The notes: a model not told the origin generated them from the sequence alone. 64,000 nucleotides of DNA from Chromohalobacter moromii (GCF_023091865.1 NZ_JAHXDI010000001.1:930001-994000); one strand, 5' to 3'; shown: positions 42,468-53,900, counted from the stretch's first letter. Numbers and translations are program-made.

Positions 42468-45400
42468 TCATGACGTTCCGCCCATTTCGCGTTCGAGTTG
42501 CCGTGTCACATCGCTGGGCGAGCCGGTACGCCGGGCCAGGATGTCGTAGGCGACGGGTACGACGAGCAATGTGAAAAGCGTGGCAGCGGCCACGCCACTG
42601 AAGATGACCGTGCCGATGACCAGGCGCGTTTCTGCGCCGGGGCCGCTGGCGAGGATCAACGGCACGGCGCCGGCCATGGTCGTCACGGCGGTCATTAGTA
42701 TCGGGCGTAGGCGCGTCACCGAGGCGTCGATCAGGGCGTCACGAAAGGTGCGCCCTTCATCGCGGAGCTGATTGGCGAATTCGACGATGAGGATGCCGTT
42801 CTTGGCGGCGAGCCCGACCAGCATCACCATGCCCACCTGACTGTAGATGTTCAGCGACTGGCCGGTCAGCCATAGGCCAAGCAGGGCGCCGCTGATCGCC
42901 AGCGGCACGGTCAGCATGATGACCAGCGGATGCACGAAGCTCTCGAACTGCGCGGCTAGGACGAGGAAGACGACCAGCAGGCCCATGAGCATCAAGAAGG
43001 CGGTAGCACCACTGGCGTCCTGATAGTCCCGCGAGGGGCCCTTGTAGTCGATCATGGCGGCGGCGGGCAGTTCCTCGTCGGCGATGGCGTTGAGATACCC
43101 CAGTGCCTCGCCCATGGAGGTGCCGTCCTCGAGGTTGGCTTCCAAGGTGATCGCGCGCGGACGCGATTGAAGCGGTTGAGCTCGCTGGCGTCGGCATAGT
43201 TGCTGAGAGTGACCAAGCTCGCCAGTGGAATCAATTCGCCGCTGCGCTCGGAGCGCACCTGGATGTTATCCAATGCACTGGGGCTGCGCTGTGTGTCGCG
43301 CTCGCCTTCGAGCATCACGTCGTATTCCTCGCCGTCATCCACGTAGCTGGTCACACTGCGCCCCCCGAGTAGCGTTTGCAGGGTACGGCCGATGGTGTCG
43401 ACGGTCACGCCGAGGGCGGCGGCGCGTTGGTAGTCGATCTCGATGCGCAGTTGGGGCTGGGTTTCCTTGTAGTCGCTCTCCACGGCGGTGAGTCCCGAAT
43501 CGTCCTCGCGAATGCGCTCGAACAGGCGGTCGCGCCAGACGACCAGCGATTCGTAGGTGCCGCCGCCGATCACGAATTGCACCGGTTTCTGAATGCGCCC
43601 GCCGAAGCCTTGTCGCATTACCGGGGCGGCCTCGACCCCGGGGAGGTCCGCGAGGCGCTGTCGCACGTCGGCCATGATATCCCAGGCTGAGCGCCGCTCC
43701 CCCCAATCGGCGAGACTGACAATCACCATGCCGTCGTTGAAGTTCTCGATATTGCCGTAGCCGCGTGGTGCGCGTACTGAGATGTTACGGATCTCGCCTT
43801 CGTCGACCAGTGGCAGCAGGCGCGCTTCTATCTCGTCCATGTAATCCTGCATGTAGTCGAAGGTGGACCCTTCGGGGCCGTTGACGAGGATGAAGAAATT
43901 ACCGCGATCCTCCTTTGGGGTGTATTCGTTGGGTAGCTCGGTGAACAGCCAGACCGTGGCGCCGAGCAATGCGACGAATACGACCAGGCACAGCCAGCGC
44001 ACGCGTAACAAAGTGAATAGTACGTAGCGATAGAGGCGCTGGGTGGCGTCGAGCAAGGTATGTACGGCATGGCTGATACGGCTCTCGTGCATCCGCGGAT
44101 CGAGGATCTTGGAGCACATCATGGGGGCTAGCGACAGCGCCAGCAGGCAAGAGATCGCCACGGCGGCGGCCAGGGTCAATGCGAATTCGGAAAACAAGCG
44201 TCCGATGTCACCGCGTAGAAAGCTCAATGGCACGAATACTGCGATCAGCACCAGGGTGGTCGCGATGACCGCGAAGCCGATCTGGCGTGTGCCATGAAAG
44301 GCGGCCACCAGCGGTGTTTCACCATAGAGCTGCATGCGGCGGTGGACGTTTTCGAGCACCACGATGGCGTCGTCGACGACTAGGCCGATGGCGAGTACCA
44401 GGGCGAGCAACGTGAGCAGATTAAGCGTGAAGCCGAAGGCGTTCAGGGCGATGAAGGTGCCGATGATCGAGATCGGCACGGTGACCGCGGGCACCAGCGT
44501 AGTCCGCACATTGCCCAGGAACAGGAAGATCACGATGACGACCAACCCCATGGCGATGAACAGCGTGGCGACGACTTCCTTCAAGGCACCGGAGACGAAG
44601 ACCGAGGAGTCGAAGTTGAGTCGCAGTTGCATGCCATCGGGCAGTGTCGATTCCAGGCGCTTCATCTCTGCCTTGACGCCCTGGGACACCTCCAAAATGT
44701 TGGCGGTGGACTGTTTCATGATGCCCAGGCCGACCATGGGCACGCCGTTGCCGCGAAACAGCGAGCGTTCCTCCACCGAGCCCACTTCGACACGCGCCAC
44801 GTCGCTCAGTCGCGTGAGATAGCCGTCATTTCCCTGGTCGATGACCAGGTCGCGGAAGTCGGCGGCGGTCTCGAAGCTGCGCGGCAGTCGCAGGGTGAAC
44901 TGGCGCGAGTCGGACTCCAGAAAGCCCGCCGGGAGTTCGACGTTTTCGGCGCGCAATGCGCCTTCCACGTCACTGACGGTCAGGTCGCGGGCGGCCAGTG
45001 CATTGCGCTTTAGCCACACACGCATGGCGTATTCTTTGCCACCGCCGACCCGTACGCGTGAGACGCCGGTTTGCGTGGAGAAACGGTCGACCAGGTAGCG
45101 ATTGGCATAATCGGTCAGTTCGGGGACCGAGTAGCCTTCCGCCGTGAGGCTCAGCCACATGATGACGTCGTCGCTGCTATCGGATTTTTCCACTTCAGGT
45201 GGGTCGGCTTCCTCGGGCAGATTATCGCTGACCCCGGACACCCGGTCGCGAATATCATTGGCCGCTGCTTCGATATCGCGGTCGAGATTGAACGTGATGT
45301 CGATCTCGGACTCACCATCACTGCTGGTCGATTCGATGAGATCAATGCCCTCGATGCCGGCGATACGATCTTCGAGTACTTGTGTGATGCGGGTTTCCAC

Positions 45401-45574
45401 GACATCCGCCGAGGCCCCCGGATAACGTGTCTCGATACTGACCACCGGCGGGTCGATGGCGGGGTATTCCTGTACCGGCAAGCGTTCGAGCGCGAGGATG
45501 CCGAAGGCGATCAACAACAGGGCGAAGACGGTTGCCAGCACCGGGCGCTGAATGGCGGTATCGGAAAGGCGCAT
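42468..45574 (-). pseudogene. RND efflux pump (AcrB/HAE1 type) with a 2-nt frameshift
   Basis: The gene encodes an inner membrane proton-driven multidrug-type pump: the N-terminal AIQRPVLATVFALLLIAFG, LPVQEYPAIDPPVVSIETRY, and the transmembrane relay GLVVDDAIVVLENVHRRM in helix 4. Near 43149-43162 the minus strand reads GTCCGCGCGCGATC. An extra GC pair in this alternating run shifts the frame after LNRFNRVRA. The remaining 225 residues, from ITLEANLEDGTSMGEALGY to the end, continue in another frame. Removing 2 nt restores a single 1034-aa frame, the normal family length. It is either a real recent mutation, slippage or a sequencing error. It overlaps the adaptor gene stop by one base. Confidence 0.85.
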
Positions 45575-46719
45575 CAGCCGTCTTCTCCGTCACGTTCTTG
45601 CTCGTCGTGTACCGCGCCGTCGCGCGCAGTTTCGAGGATTTCGCTGATGGTGAGGCTGCCATCGTCGAGCGCCAGGATATCCACGTGATCGCCATCGCGT
45701 ACCTTGTTCATGCCATGGCTGACGATCCAGTCGCCTGGCGAGAGGCCGTCGAGGATTTCGACGGTCCCGACGCGGCGTTTGCCGATCTCCACTTGGTGGC
45801 GTTGTATGCGGTTGTCCGCATCCCGCAGGATGCGCATGACGTATTGGCGGTCGCCGCTGGGCACCAGGACGGACTCCGGCACCACCAGTGTCTGGCGTGG
45901 ATTGCGCTCTAGTGTGACCACCATCAGCATGCCGGGGCGCAGAATGCGCTCGGGGTTGGGCAAGCGCGCGCGTACGCTGACGCTGCGCGAGACGGGGTCG
46001 ATACGCGTGCCGATGCTGGTCACCTCGCCACGAAAGGTACGTGTGGGATAGCTGGGAGTGGTGGCGCTGAGCGACAGCCCCGGTGTGAGCATGTCGAGTA
46101 CCGTCGCGGGGACAGTGAAATCGAGTTTCATGTCATCGAGCTTGTCGAGCGTTACCAGCTCGGTGTCGGGCGTGACCAGCGCTCCGACGCTGAGGTTGCG
46201 CTGGCCGACGGTGCCGTCGAACGGCGCGCGCAAGCGATGATCGGCGAGGCGTGCTTGGATCTCGTCGATTTGGGCGTCGACCTGGGCGAGTTGGGCCTGG
46301 GCGTCCTCGAAGTCGGCGCGGGTACCGACGTTGCGGTCTTGTAGTTGCCGGGCGCGCCGCACGGCATTCTCGCGTTCTTGGCGCAATGCGCGGGCGGCAC
46401 GCAGCTCGGCCTGTTCTGCGCTATCGTCGAGGCGGATCAGTAACTCGCCCTCGGCGACGCGCTGGGCGTCATAGAAATTGAGTTCGGCCACGGTCTCGGT
46501 CACGGTCGCGGAAAGCGTCACGCTCTCATCGGCACGCAGCGTGCCCAACGCTTCCAGCGGGTCGCTCCACGTGGCGGTGGAGGCCTTGACGGCGATGACC
46601 TGCGTGCGGTCGGTGTCTTCCTGTGCCTGAGCGCCTGTCAGTGCCAGCAGGCTCAATGCCGCCAGCCCTAGGGTGTACCGACCGAGTGCGCTCACGGTCG
46701 GGAGAGAAAATACGGGCAT
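45574..46719 (-). CDS. RND efflux periplasmic adaptor (membrane fusion protein)
   Basis: The 381-aa precursor has a signal peptide (LGLAALSLLALTGAQA). The adaptor fold follows: a lipoyl half ESVTLSATVTETVAELNFYD, an alpha-hairpin coiled coil (RAARALRQERENAVRRARQL, then DAQIDEIQARLADHRLRAPF) and beta-barrel strands ending VEILDGLSPGDWIVSHGM. There is no lipobox cysteine, so it is probably anchored differently or soluble. It links the RND pump to an outer membrane channel, whose gene is not present here. The stop and the pump start share one base. Confidence 0.88.
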   Translation of the reverse strand: MPVFSLPTVSALGRYTLGLAALSLLALTGAQAQEDTDRTQVIAVKASTATWSDPLEALGTLRADESVTLSATVTETVAELNFYDAQRVAEGELLIRLDDSAEQAELRAARALRQERENAVRRARQLQDRNVGTRADFEDAQAQLAQVDAQIDEIQARLADHRLRAPFDGTVGQRNLSVGALVTPDTELVTLDKLDDMKLDFTVPATVLDMLTPGLSLSATTPSYPTRTFRGEVTSIGTRIDPVSRSVSVRARLPNPERILRPGMLMVVTLERNPRQTLVVPESVLVPSGDRQYVMRILRDADNRIQRHQVEIGKRRVGTVEILDGLSPGDWIVSHGMNKVRDGDHVDILALDDGSLTISEILETARDGAVHDEQERDGEDG

Positions 46720-47006
46720 AGTGTCTCGTTATTATGCTACTCGTTGACGATGAGCGCGGGGACGCCCCTGCGTGGTACTGACCCTGTGACACCGGATAAT
46801 ACGCACCGGGAGACTGTCGTTGTATCCGACCCAAGTCATGGATGAAAGTGCAGGAAGCGTTTTGGCCCATCATGCACGGTTTTGACACGTTTGGCGCTGC
46901 GGGCCACGACCTTGCGTTCAACGCGGTAGGTGCGTGCCGAGCCTCCGCACTCGTCGCTTTCTCGGATAACGCTTAGAATGTTCGCCTTTGCCAGCAATGA
47001 GACGCG

Positions 47007-48194
47007 ATGATGGCGCAAACCTATGACGTAGTGGTGATCGGTGCCGGTGCGGCGGGACTGATGTGTGCACTGACCGCTGGTTACGAGGGGCGGCGTGTGT
47101 TGGTGCTCGACCATGCCAACAAGGCGGGCAAGAAAATATTGATGTCTGGGGGCGGGCGCTGCAATTTCACCAACCTGGCGACGGGACCGGAGCATTTCTT
47201 TTCCGCCAATCCGCATTTCTGTATCTCCGCGCTCAAGCGCTATACGCCGGGCCATTTCGTCGAGCTCGTCGAGCGCCATGGCATCGAACATGTCGAGAAA
47301 GCGCCTGGACAGCTCTTCTGTGCCGACTCCGCCAAGCAGGTGGTGTCCATGTTGCTCACCGAATGCGAATGGGCAGGGGCGGAGGTACGCCTCAAGACGC
47401 GTATTACGTGCCTCGATCGATACGGTGAGGGCATGCGTCTCGAGACCTCGAACGGTGTCATCGATGCCGGTGCAGTGGTCATTGCCACCGGCGGATTGTC
47501 GATTCCGACCATGGGGGCCACCGGTTTCGGCTATGACATCGCCCGTCAGTTTGGCTTGGGCGTCACCGAGACGCGCGCTGCGTTGGTGCCGTTCACGCTG
47601 ACCTCGCAGTGGCGGGAACGAGCGGCGTCGCTGGCGGGGGTGAGCTGCCCGGTAACGGTCGAGGTCGGCGAAGGCCGCTATCGTGAACCCATGCTGTTCA
47701 CGCATCGCGGTGTCTCGGGTCCGGCCATGCTGCAGGCCTCCAGCCATTGGCAGCCGGGTATGGCGCTGTCCATCGACTTGCTGCCGGATATCGACGTTGC
47801 CGGGGCGCTAGCCAACATGCGTCATGAAGCGCCCAAGCGGCATGTGTCCACGTGGCTGGGGGAGTGGCTTCCCAGGCGCTTAGCGCAGGCCTGGTGCGAA
47901 TGGCAAGGGGTGACAGAGCAACCGTTGGGCGCGCTTTCCAACCGTGAGGTGGCGCGCCTGGAGGGTGAGCTAAAACGCTGGCAGCTCAAACCCGCAGGGA
48001 CCGAAGGCTGGCGGACAGCCGAGGTGACGCTCGGTGGCGTCGAGACGCAGGCGATTTCTTCCAAGACTTTTGCGGTAGAAGGGCTACCGGCGCTACGTTT
48101 CATCGGCGAGGCGCTGGATGTCACCGGTCAGTTGGGCGGTTTCAACTTTCAATGGGCCTGGGCCTCGGGTGTGGCCTGCGGGCAGGCCGTGTAA
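47007..48194 (+). CDS. BaiN/RdsA-family FAD-dependent oxidoreductase
   Basis: The 395-aa flavoprotein has the N-terminal FAD-binding GxGxxG in VVVIGAGAAGLMCALTAGYE, the family motif ILMSGGGRCNFTN and the C-terminal FIGEALDVTGQLGGFNFQWA. It matches the HI0933/YhiN group, whose members reduce flavin-linked substrates; the physiological substrate is unknown. ATG 47007 is used with a second ATG immediately after. The gene is divergent from the RND operon across 287 bp. Confidence 0.9.
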   Translation: MMAQTYDVVVIGAGAAGLMCALTAGYEGRRVLVLDHANKAGKKILMSGGGRCNFTNLATGPEHFFSANPHFCISALKRYTPGHFVELVERHGIEHVEKAPGQLFCADSAKQVVSMLLTECEWAGAEVRLKTRITCLDRYGEGMRLETSNGVIDAGAVVIATGGLSIPTMGATGFGYDIARQFGLGVTETRAALVPFTLTSQWRERAASLAGVSCPVTVEVGEGRYREPMLFTHRGVSGPAMLQASSHWQPGMALSIDLLPDIDVAGALANMRHEAPKRHVSTWLGEWLPRRLAQAWCEWQGVTEQPLGALSNREVARLEGELKRWQLKPAGTEGWRTAEVTLGGVETQAISSKTFAVEGLPALRFIGEALDVTGQLGGFNFQWAWASGVACGQAV

Positions 48195-48224
48195 CAAGCG
48201 GCAAAAAGGGCAGAGGAGGCGTCC

Positions 48225-48647
48225 ATGCTGCAACGTGCATCGCAAGCGCTCTGGCATGCCATGGGACAGTGGCTTCCCGCTCGTCGTGCCAAGCAAGCGA
48301 CGCAGGAACGTATACCGGTCGTCGTGTGCGGATTGGAATATGCGCATTACCGGCTGCTGACACATTTCGCACGTTCGACACGCTATAGGGCTCTGGCGGT
48401 GATCGATGACTACCCCTGGCATCACGGCACGCAAGTTGAAGACGTACGTGTCTACTATCCCAGCGAGGTGCCGTCATTGGTAGAACGTCATGGCGTGGCG
48501 GCGGTGGTTTATTGCCATGCGGATGAGCTGACCGTCTTCGACGATGCAACGCGTGAGCGGTTGGCGGCGTGGGGGGTGCCCTGTGTACGCCTGTCGCCGG
48601 ACGACGAGGATATCGATGCCGAGCTGACGCGCCGGCTGACTTTTTGA
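48225..48647 (+). CDS. Rossmann-like small protein of unknown function
   Basis: The 140-aa protein has a nucleotide-binding-like alternation of strands and helices: ERIPVVVCGLEYAHYRLLTH, then YRALAVIDDYPWHHGTQVE, then GVAAVVYCHADELTVFDD. This resembles the N-terminal CoA/NAD-binding-like fold of CapD/PglD-type proteins, but the Gly-rich loop is not canonical. No function is assigned. It follows the flavoprotein gene by 30 nt and precedes a bidirectional terminator. Confidence 0.6.
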   Translation: MLQRASQALWHAMGQWLPARRAKQATQERIPVVVCGLEYAHYRLLTHFARSTRYRALAVIDDYPWHHGTQVEDVRVYYPSEVPSLVERHGVAAVVYCHADELTVFDDATRERLAAWGVPCVRLSPDDEDIDAELTRRLTF

Positions 48648-48655
48648 ATATGAAA

Positions 48656-48675
48656 AAGCCCCCGAACGGGGGCTT
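48656..48675. terminator. Bidirectional terminator
   Basis: AAGCCCCCG/CGGGGGCTT (48656-48664 and 48667-48675) with an AA loop, preceded by an A run for minus-strand transcripts. It separates the + strand gene ending at 48647 from the minus-strand gene ending at 48692. Confidence 0.85.
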
Positions 48676-48691
48676 CATGCAATCGCGGAAA

Positions 48692-48982
48692 CTAACGGCG
48701 TGTGAGGCGGTACAAGGCGCGCACTCGATTGACCAACAAGAAGGTCGAGAGCCCGCGGCGCATCCAGGCGCGAGTGGACCTGGGACGTCGCACGCCCTGC
48801 GCCGCAAGTAGGCCGAAGCCACCGATCAAGGGCGCACGCCACTGCATCAAGCGTTGCCAGCCATGATCGATAGGCGCCGTGGCATCACGCCAGTCATGCA
48901 GCGCATGCCCCATATCGAGACGCTGCTGCAGGATACGGGTCTCGAGATATTCGAGTTCCGCGGCGCGCTCACGACGATTCAC
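48692..48982 (-). CDS. YqjK-like protein
   Basis: The 96-aa protein begins with a helix (RRERAAELEYLETRILQQRL) and has a moderately hydrophobic middle (WRAPLIGGFGLLAAQGVRR) and a basic C-terminus. By position after the YqjE-like gene and by size it corresponds to YqjK of the ElaB/YqjD-YqjE-YqjK cluster; sequence similarity is weak. Overlaps the YqjE-like gene by 14 nt. Confidence 0.6.
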   Translation of the reverse strand: MNRRERAAELEYLETRILQQRLDMGHALHDWRDATAPIDHGWQRLMQWRAPLIGGFGLLAAQGVRRPRSTRAWMRRGLSTFLLVNRVRALYRLTRR

Positions 48983-49364
48983 GAGAGCCTCCCAACGCTT
49001 GGCGGTCTTGTTCCAAATGACTCAAGGTGGACTGCATCAGGCGCCGACGTTTGGCGATGCGCTTGGCACCGAACGCAAAGCATGCGGTGATGATGAACAG
49101 TACAGCCGCGCAAACGCCAATGGCTAGTAGGCGATGATCTTCCCAATACAGTACCACCAGCATTAAAAGCAGCATGCCGAGGGCGAACGAGAAGGTGATC
49201 AGCGCGGCACCTGCCAGCAATAGCAGGCTGAGCATGCGATCACGTTCGGCTTCAAGCTCAAGCACAGCGAGACGCAAACGCGTCTCGCCTGTGGCAATCA
49301 CATTGGAAAGCAGACGGCGCGCCGAGGTGATGACGCGCTCCGCCGGTCCCTGGCGATCCGCCAT
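48969..49364 (-). CDS. YqjE-like membrane protein (phage holin superfamily)
   Basis: The 131-aa protein has a cytoplasmic amphipathic start (ERVITSARRLLSNVIATGET), a pair of transmembrane helices (LLLLAGAALITFSFALGMLL and LLAIGVCAAVLFIITACFAF) and a basic C-terminus, as in YqjE/phage_holin_3_6 proteins. The role is unknown but it is usually found with YqjD. Its start overlaps the YqjD-like stop by one base. Confidence 0.8.
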   Translation of the reverse strand: MADRQGPAERVITSARRLLSNVIATGETRLRLAVLELEAERDRMLSLLLLAGAALITFSFALGMLLLMLVVLYWEDHRLLAIGVCAAVLFIITACFAFGAKRIAKRRRLMQSTLSHLEQDRQALGGSRESS

Positions 49365-49696
49365 TAGCGACGCCCGATGAGCAAGCCAATGACGACCCCG
49401 ACACCAGCGCCGATGCCGATGCTGGTCCAGGGATTGTCACGCACGTAACGATCACAGCAATCCATCTGGTCGCGTGCGCTTTCGTAGAATTTTTCACCGC
49501 GGGCTTCAAGCTTAGCGCGCGTTTCGCTGAGACGCTGTTGAGCACGCTCGCGTGCCTCGGTGATGTGGCCGCGAGAATCGTCAGCTGTCGCTTTGACCAG
49601 TTCTTCAACGGTCTGTGACAGATGACGCAGGTCATCCTTGAGCTGGTCGGTGGAAGCTTCGCTTTCGCGTTGGCCGCCGGTAGGCTGCATGGTCAT
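49364..49696 (-). CDS. YqjD/ElaB-like DUF883 protein
   Basis: The 110-aa protein has a coiled-coil body (QLKDDLRHLSQTVEELVKAT, RAQQRLSETRAKLEARGEKF) and a C-terminal transmembrane tail with VRDNPWTSIGIGAGVGVVIG and a double arginine end, the DUF883 hallmark. YqjD anchors ribosomes at the membrane in stationary phase in E. coli. ATG 49696 is chosen because GAGGAAG lies 6 nt upstream. First gene of the minus-strand yqjDEK cluster. Confidence 0.85.
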   Translation of the reverse strand: MTMQPTGGQRESEASTDQLKDDLRHLSQTVEELVKATADDSRGHITEARERAQQRLSETRAKLEARGEKFYESARDQMDCCDRYVRDNPWTSIGIGAGVGVVIGLLIGRR

Positions 49697-49779
49697 GGTG
49701 TCTTCCTCTGACAGGTTAATGGCGTCTTCAGCATAGCAGGCCAAGCAGACGTATCAACAGCCCTTCCTGGCCTGCATCG

Positions 49780-50814
49780 CTATTCTAGGCCAGGAATGCC
49801 GGCCAGGAAGGTGTTGATGCTGAAACCGAGCCCTATGCGGCGATTGCTGTGGTCGTAATCGATTAGGCTTTCGCCATAGCCGTGATAATACTGAACGTAA
49901 CCGCGCACCTTACCGAATAGCGGAAACGAGTAGTCCAGCTGGGCGCCGTAATGGTCCTTGCCGGGATTGCCACGCATCAGCAGAGAAATTTCCTGATCGC
50001 CGAAAGCGCGCACCATGGTGATGTCACCATAGCCGATATAGTCCTGAAGGTCGGGATTGTCGTCGTCTTCCTCGTTCTCGGGAACTCGCCAGTGGGGCGC
50101 GACACTCACCGCCCACTCGCCGCGTTGGAATACCATATCGGCGTAGACACGATTCCAGCTACGTGACAACGGGTCGGAGCGGCCGTTGGACTGGTGAGCA
50201 AAGCCGATGCGATTGATGGTATTGGTCCAGCCTAGGGCGCTCATACGGTTATCGAAGCTGATGAAAGCCTCGGGTTCGTAGTTGGTCTCGCGAAACGGTG
50301 CCGACGCTTCGGAATTGTAGGCTTGCCACCAGCTTCGCTGGGTGTAGGCGAAGTACACATCGCCGTTATCGTCGAACAGGTCTTCGATCAGGTTGACCTT
50401 GAAGCTCAACTGGTACTTGACCTCGGCGCTATCGGCGTTGGCCGCATCGCTGACCTGGCGGAAGCGGTCTTGATCCGGATTGGCGTTGTAGGCCCACGGC
50501 AATAGATAGTTGCGCCGATACGTGGTTACTGCCAGAGGATTACGAGACGACTCGCGTTCCAGCTCGCGACGTTTGTCGGCACGGGTTTCTACTTTCTGTG
50601 CCTCGCGTTCTTCGGGCGTGGCGTCGACCTCCGTGGTCGTGGCGTCGTCGGCCAAAGTGTCACGCAACTCGTTAAGCTCCGCTTCCAGTGACTGGACACG
50701 TGCTTCAATGGCCTCGCGCTCGCTGTCGCTCAGGGTGTTGGCAGCCTGCGCAGGGGCGGACAGCACGAGCGTGAGCAATACGAGAATCGGCAAGCAGGGG
50801 CGTGGTGACTCCAT
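49780..50814 (-). CDS. pldA: Outer membrane phospholipase A (OMPLA)
   Basis: The 344-aa precursor has a signal peptide (LPILVLLTLVLSAPAQA), then a 60-residue coiled-coil segment (EREAIEARVQSLEAELNELR) and a 12-strand barrel. The catalytic His-Ser motif is RIGFAHQSNGRSDPLSRSWN, with barrel strands such as VRGYVQYYHGYGESLIDYDH at the end. It hydrolyses outer membrane phospholipids when the membrane is disturbed, as a calcium-dependent dimer. The N-terminal coiled coil is an addition to the E. coli-type enzyme. ATG 50814 is used with AAGG upstream; an upstream ATG at 50844 is also in frame. Confidence 0.9.
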   Translation of the reverse strand: MESPRPCLPILVLLTLVLSAPAQAANTLSDSEREAIEARVQSLEAELNELRDTLADDATTTEVDATPEEREAQKVETRADKRRELERESSRNPLAVTTYRRNYLLPWAYNANPDQDRFRQVSDAANADSAEVKYQLSFKVNLIEDLFDDNGDVYFAYTQRSWWQAYNSEASAPFRETNYEPEAFISFDNRMSALGWTNTINRIGFAHQSNGRSDPLSRSWNRVYADMVFQRGEWAVSVAPHWRVPENEEDDDNPDLQDYIGYGDITMVRAFGDQEISLLMRGNPGKDHYGAQLDYSFPLFGKVRGYVQYYHGYGESLIDYDHSNRRIGLGFSINTFLAGIPGLE

Positions 50815-50960
50815 GTCATTTAGTACCTTGTCGATGGCGAGCATTGGTCATCGTTAATGTTTCTATCACGCTGGCGATAGAACGCAAATATCCGCACAAG
50901 ATTGCCATGTGCGTGTCACGCACCGACAATCGGCGCAACGCATGGGGACGAGGACAGAGC

Positions 50961-53900
50961 ATGTCGTGTCGACGCTGGCATCATTTATTCGCTTGGCAGT
51001 ACTGGCCTGGGCGGCATGGGCGTGCGCATGCCAAGTGGCGTGTCAGCCATTGTATCGCATATGTGGCGATTTGCCTGCTGTGGGCGGTTGGCGACGCCTC
51101 GGCGCAGTCGGCGTTACCTGAACACGACGCGTTGACGACGCGCCTGGATCGGCTGCAGTCCCTTGAGCAGCCCAATAGCGAACAGCGCGCGGCCATAGAC
51201 GATACTCGCGCGGCGCTTGAGGCGCTGAAAGAGCTCGACACGGTCGACGCTAAACTCGACGCACTCGAGCAGCGTGCGGAGAACGCGCCTCAGGAATCGA
51301 AATCCTTGACGCAACAGCTGCAGCGGCTGGAACAGGCGTCAGCGTCACCGAGTGAGCGCGATCTTGGCGATTTATCGCTGGACGCATTGCGCGAGCGCAC
51401 CGGCGATGCCCTAGAGCAGCTCGAGACGCTGCAAAGCCGTCTAGCGGACGTCAACGCCCAGTTGATCAGCGCCCAGACCCTGCCGGAGCGCGCCCAAACG
51501 GCGATCGCCGAAGCTCGGGAGCGTGCCGATACGCGCCAGTCTCAACTTGCCGATCTGGACGACGTCGAAGAATCCAACGAGGTGGAGCTGGCCAAACGCG
51601 ACCGCTACCGAGTCGAGCAGGCATTGGCGGAACGCCGCGCGCAGTGGCATCAGAGCGAGCTTTCTCACAACACTCGGCTGCGCGAGCTGGCAATGCAACA
51701 GCGCGATGTGTTGGAAAAGCGCATCGCGCTCCAGGAAGACCAATTGTCGGCGTTACAGTCGGCGCTGGACCGTGAGCGGCGTGAGCAGTCGGAGAAGGCT
51801 ATCGCCGATGTCGGCCGCGAAGATGCCGAGGCCATCGCTTCACATCCCGTGTTGACAAAGGTTCAGCAGGTCAACCGTGATTTGAGCGGTGAGTTGCTGG
51901 AGGTGACCGACCGCGCTAACGACCTTGTGCGTGAAGGGATCGAAACACGTACACAGCTTGACCGTGTACGTCAGGTCCAGCGCACACTCAATGAACAAAT
52001 CGATGCGATTCGCGGTAGCTTGCTGCTGTCGCGCATCCTCCGCGAGCAGCGTGAGTCGTTACCCGAGGTGGATGAGCTAGGCGGTTTGCAAGATGAGATT
52101 GCCGACCTGCGTTTGCGTCAGTTCGATCTATCCCAGCAACGCGATGTGCTGCGTCGTCCCCAGCAACTCGCTGATAAAAGCCTTGCCGAAGCGGATATCG
52201 ACGACGCCCCGGGCCTGCGCGAGGCGCTGATAAAGCTATTCGAGTCGCGCCGCAAGTTGCTCGATCAGCTCGACGAGGAATACGGCAACCTGCTGACGAT
52301 TGCCATCAACCAGCAGCTCAATCAGCAGCAGTTGCTGGAGATCAGCGGCGCGCTACGTGCGACCATTGAAGAGCAGCTTTTTTGGGTCGCCAACGGACGG
52401 CCCCTCGATTTGACATGGCTGCAGCAATTTCCACGCACGCTGTGGCAAGCCATGATGCAGGGTGACTGGCGTTCGGCGTTGGTGTCCGCGTGGCAGCGGC
52501 CCGATGCTGAGGCGTTTGCCATGTTACCGCTGTTGCTGCTTTCCGCTGTGCTGTTGTTGTTGCGGCGTCGTATCAAGGCGTCTCTACTTCGACTTCACGA
52601 GGAAGTCGGGCGTCTCAAGCGCGATACTCAGATGCATACGCCCCGGGCGATTGCGCTCAACGCATTGCTCGCAGCACATGGTCCCTTGTCGTTGGCGGCC
52701 ATCGGCGGCGTGCTCAACTTGGGCGGTCATGGGTTTGCCGTCATGTTGGGCGCCGCGCTGTTGCAGCTAGCGCTGGCATGGGGCGTCGTCGCTTGGTCGC
52801 GACGCTTGCTGGTCGCCGACGGGGTGGCGGCGCGCCACTTTCATTGGTCGCCGCAATACGTGTTGCGCTTGCGGCACTTGTTGCTGTGGCTGGGTATCGC
52901 GCTGATTCCGGTCATTTTGATCAGCAACGTCGCGCCCTATAGCGATGTGCGTCTGGCGGAGCGGCCGTTGTCGCTGCTGTTGCTGCTGCTGGGACTGGTG
53001 ACGATGACGGTGGTATTGGTGCGTCTGATCCTCGCCCATGTGCCGTTTTTCGGCCTCAAGCTCTTCCGTCTCCTGTTGGGCTTGGCGTTATCGATCGTGC
53101 CTTTGATACTCGCCGGCCTGATCGTCATGGGATTCGAGTATACCGCGCTCAGTTTGGTCGGACGTTTCATCACCTCACTCTATATTCTCGGGCTGTGGAT
53201 TCTCGTCGAGGCAGCGGTCGTCCGCGGTTTGGCGGTCGCGGCGCGGCGATTGGCATATCGGCGTGCGGTGGCGCGTCGCCGTGCGCAGGCCAAGGAGGAC
53301 ACCGAAAGCGGACTCGAAGTGGTCGAAGAGCCACCGCTGGACATGGAGCAGGTCAATCAGCAGTCGCTGCGGCTGTCCAAGCTGATCCTGTTTTTGGGCT
53401 TCACGCTGGTGCTGTACGTGGTGTGGGCGGATTTGCTGAGCGTTTTGTCTTATCTCGATAACGTCACCGTGTGGCAGATCGAGCGTGGCCAGGGCGAGGC
53501 AATGACCACCAGCCCGATCACCGTGGCCGATGTTCTCACGGCACTGGTGCTGGTCGCGTTGACCCTGATGATGGCGCGCAACCTACCCGGGCTTCTGGAG
53601 GTCATGGTGCTCTCGCGCCTGAGCCTCAAGCAGGGCAGTGCCTATGCCATTTCCTCGCTTCTGTCCTACACCATCGTGGGGACGGGGGTCGTGGTGTCGT
53701 TGGGAACGCTTGGGGTGTCGTGGGACAAGCTGCAATGGCTGGTCGCCGCACTGGGCGTAGGGCTGGGCTTCGGGCTACAGGAAATCTTCGCCAATTTCAT
53801 CTCGGGGCTGATCATTCTGTTCGAACGCCCGGTGCGTATCGGCGATACCATCACGCTAGGGAACTTGCACGGGACGGTCAGCCGCATCCGCATTCGCGCC

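Noticed and set aside
46836-47747. 303-aa minus-strand frame
   Set aside because: Antisense to the BaiN-type flavoprotein gene, which has FAD motifs.
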